Source of the DNA: an uncultured bacterium
Lineage (GTDB): Bacteria; Patescibacteriota; Patescibacteriia; UBA1558; GWA2-36-10
Assembly (NCBI GenBank): GCA_903876815.1
Contig: CAIRBL010000002.1
Span: 1-6,405, forward strand
Reading direction: 5' to 3'
Length of the DNA: 6,405 nt
This document shows positions 6,371-6,405 of the stretch, one piece after another. The notes beneath the pieces are model-generated. The model saw only the letters and a list, made by a program, of their open reading frames with translations. It made no database searches and had not been told where the DNA came from. The translations under genes were made by a program, and so were the position numbers. The first letter of the stretch is position 1; each line of letters opens with the position of its first letter.

Positions 6371-6405
6371 TTATTCATCCTCTTTTAACCATTTTACCAA
6401 GCTCA
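6371..6405 (-). CDS. 3' end of an upstream gene, unidentified
   Basis: On the minus strand a frame entering from the window edge encodes SLVKWLKEDE and stops at TAA (6373-6371). The amphipathic, acidic ending is typical of a real C-terminus. A strong terminator follows within 30 nt and the strand matches the other genes. The other two frames on this strand stop in or shortly after the first codons. Too little is visible to name a family, and ten codons could be open by chance. Confidence 0.45.
   Translation of the reverse strand, partial: SLVKWLKEDE

Noticed and set aside
1..6405. CRISPR array, tRNA or rRNA genes, transposon ends
   Set aside because: No spaced direct repeats, cloverleaf or rRNA segments, transposase or terminal inverted repeats were found on reading both strands.

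Overview
The window carries one apparently complete Type III restriction-modification locus on the minus strand. Two unusual small genes sit between the methyltransferase and the restriction subunit. DNA is AT-rich (about 30% GC in most stretches counted by hand, 42-45% over parts of the methyltransferase). Genes are tightly packed, ribosome-binding sites are often weak or absent, and the flanking gene fragments resemble sequences I associate with Candidate Phyla Radiation (Patescibacteria) bacteria. That assignment rests on style only; no taxonomic marker is present.

Layout in the direction of transcription (right to left): (a) 6371-6405, the last codons of an unidentified upstream gene; (b) 6304-6344, a strong GC-rich bidirectional terminator with a repeat-like loop; (c) 6245-3990, mod, a beta-class adenine methyltransferase with C-terminal extensions; (d) 3997-3728, an 89-residue stand-alone WYL-domain protein overlapping the end of mod by 8 nt; (e) 3726-2926, a 266-residue NYN/PIN-like putative ribonuclease starting 1 nt after the WYL stop; (f) 2925-2782, a 144-nt intergenic region; (g) 2781-106, res, a DEAH helicase-translocase with a C-terminal PD-(D/E)XK nuclease; (h) 79-1, the start of another gene that runs off the window.

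From family knowledge, Mod methylates an asymmetric recognition site and gives the complex its sequence specificity, and Res uses ATP to communicate between sites and cut unmodified DNA. Mod, WYL and NYN form one tightly coupled cistron set; res has its own upstream region. I infer that the WYL-NYN pair is a regulatory or back-up module inserted in the R-M operon: a possible ligand or nucleic-acid sensor next to a possible RNase, comparable in position to the PrrC anticodon nuclease nested in a Type I R-M locus.

The nyn-res gap also holds a good rightward (+ strand) promoter followed by two hairpins and a T-run. This predicts a small RNA of about 71 nt facing the mod-WYL-NYN operon. Two G-U wobbles in the first hairpin favour folding of the + strand transcript over its complement.
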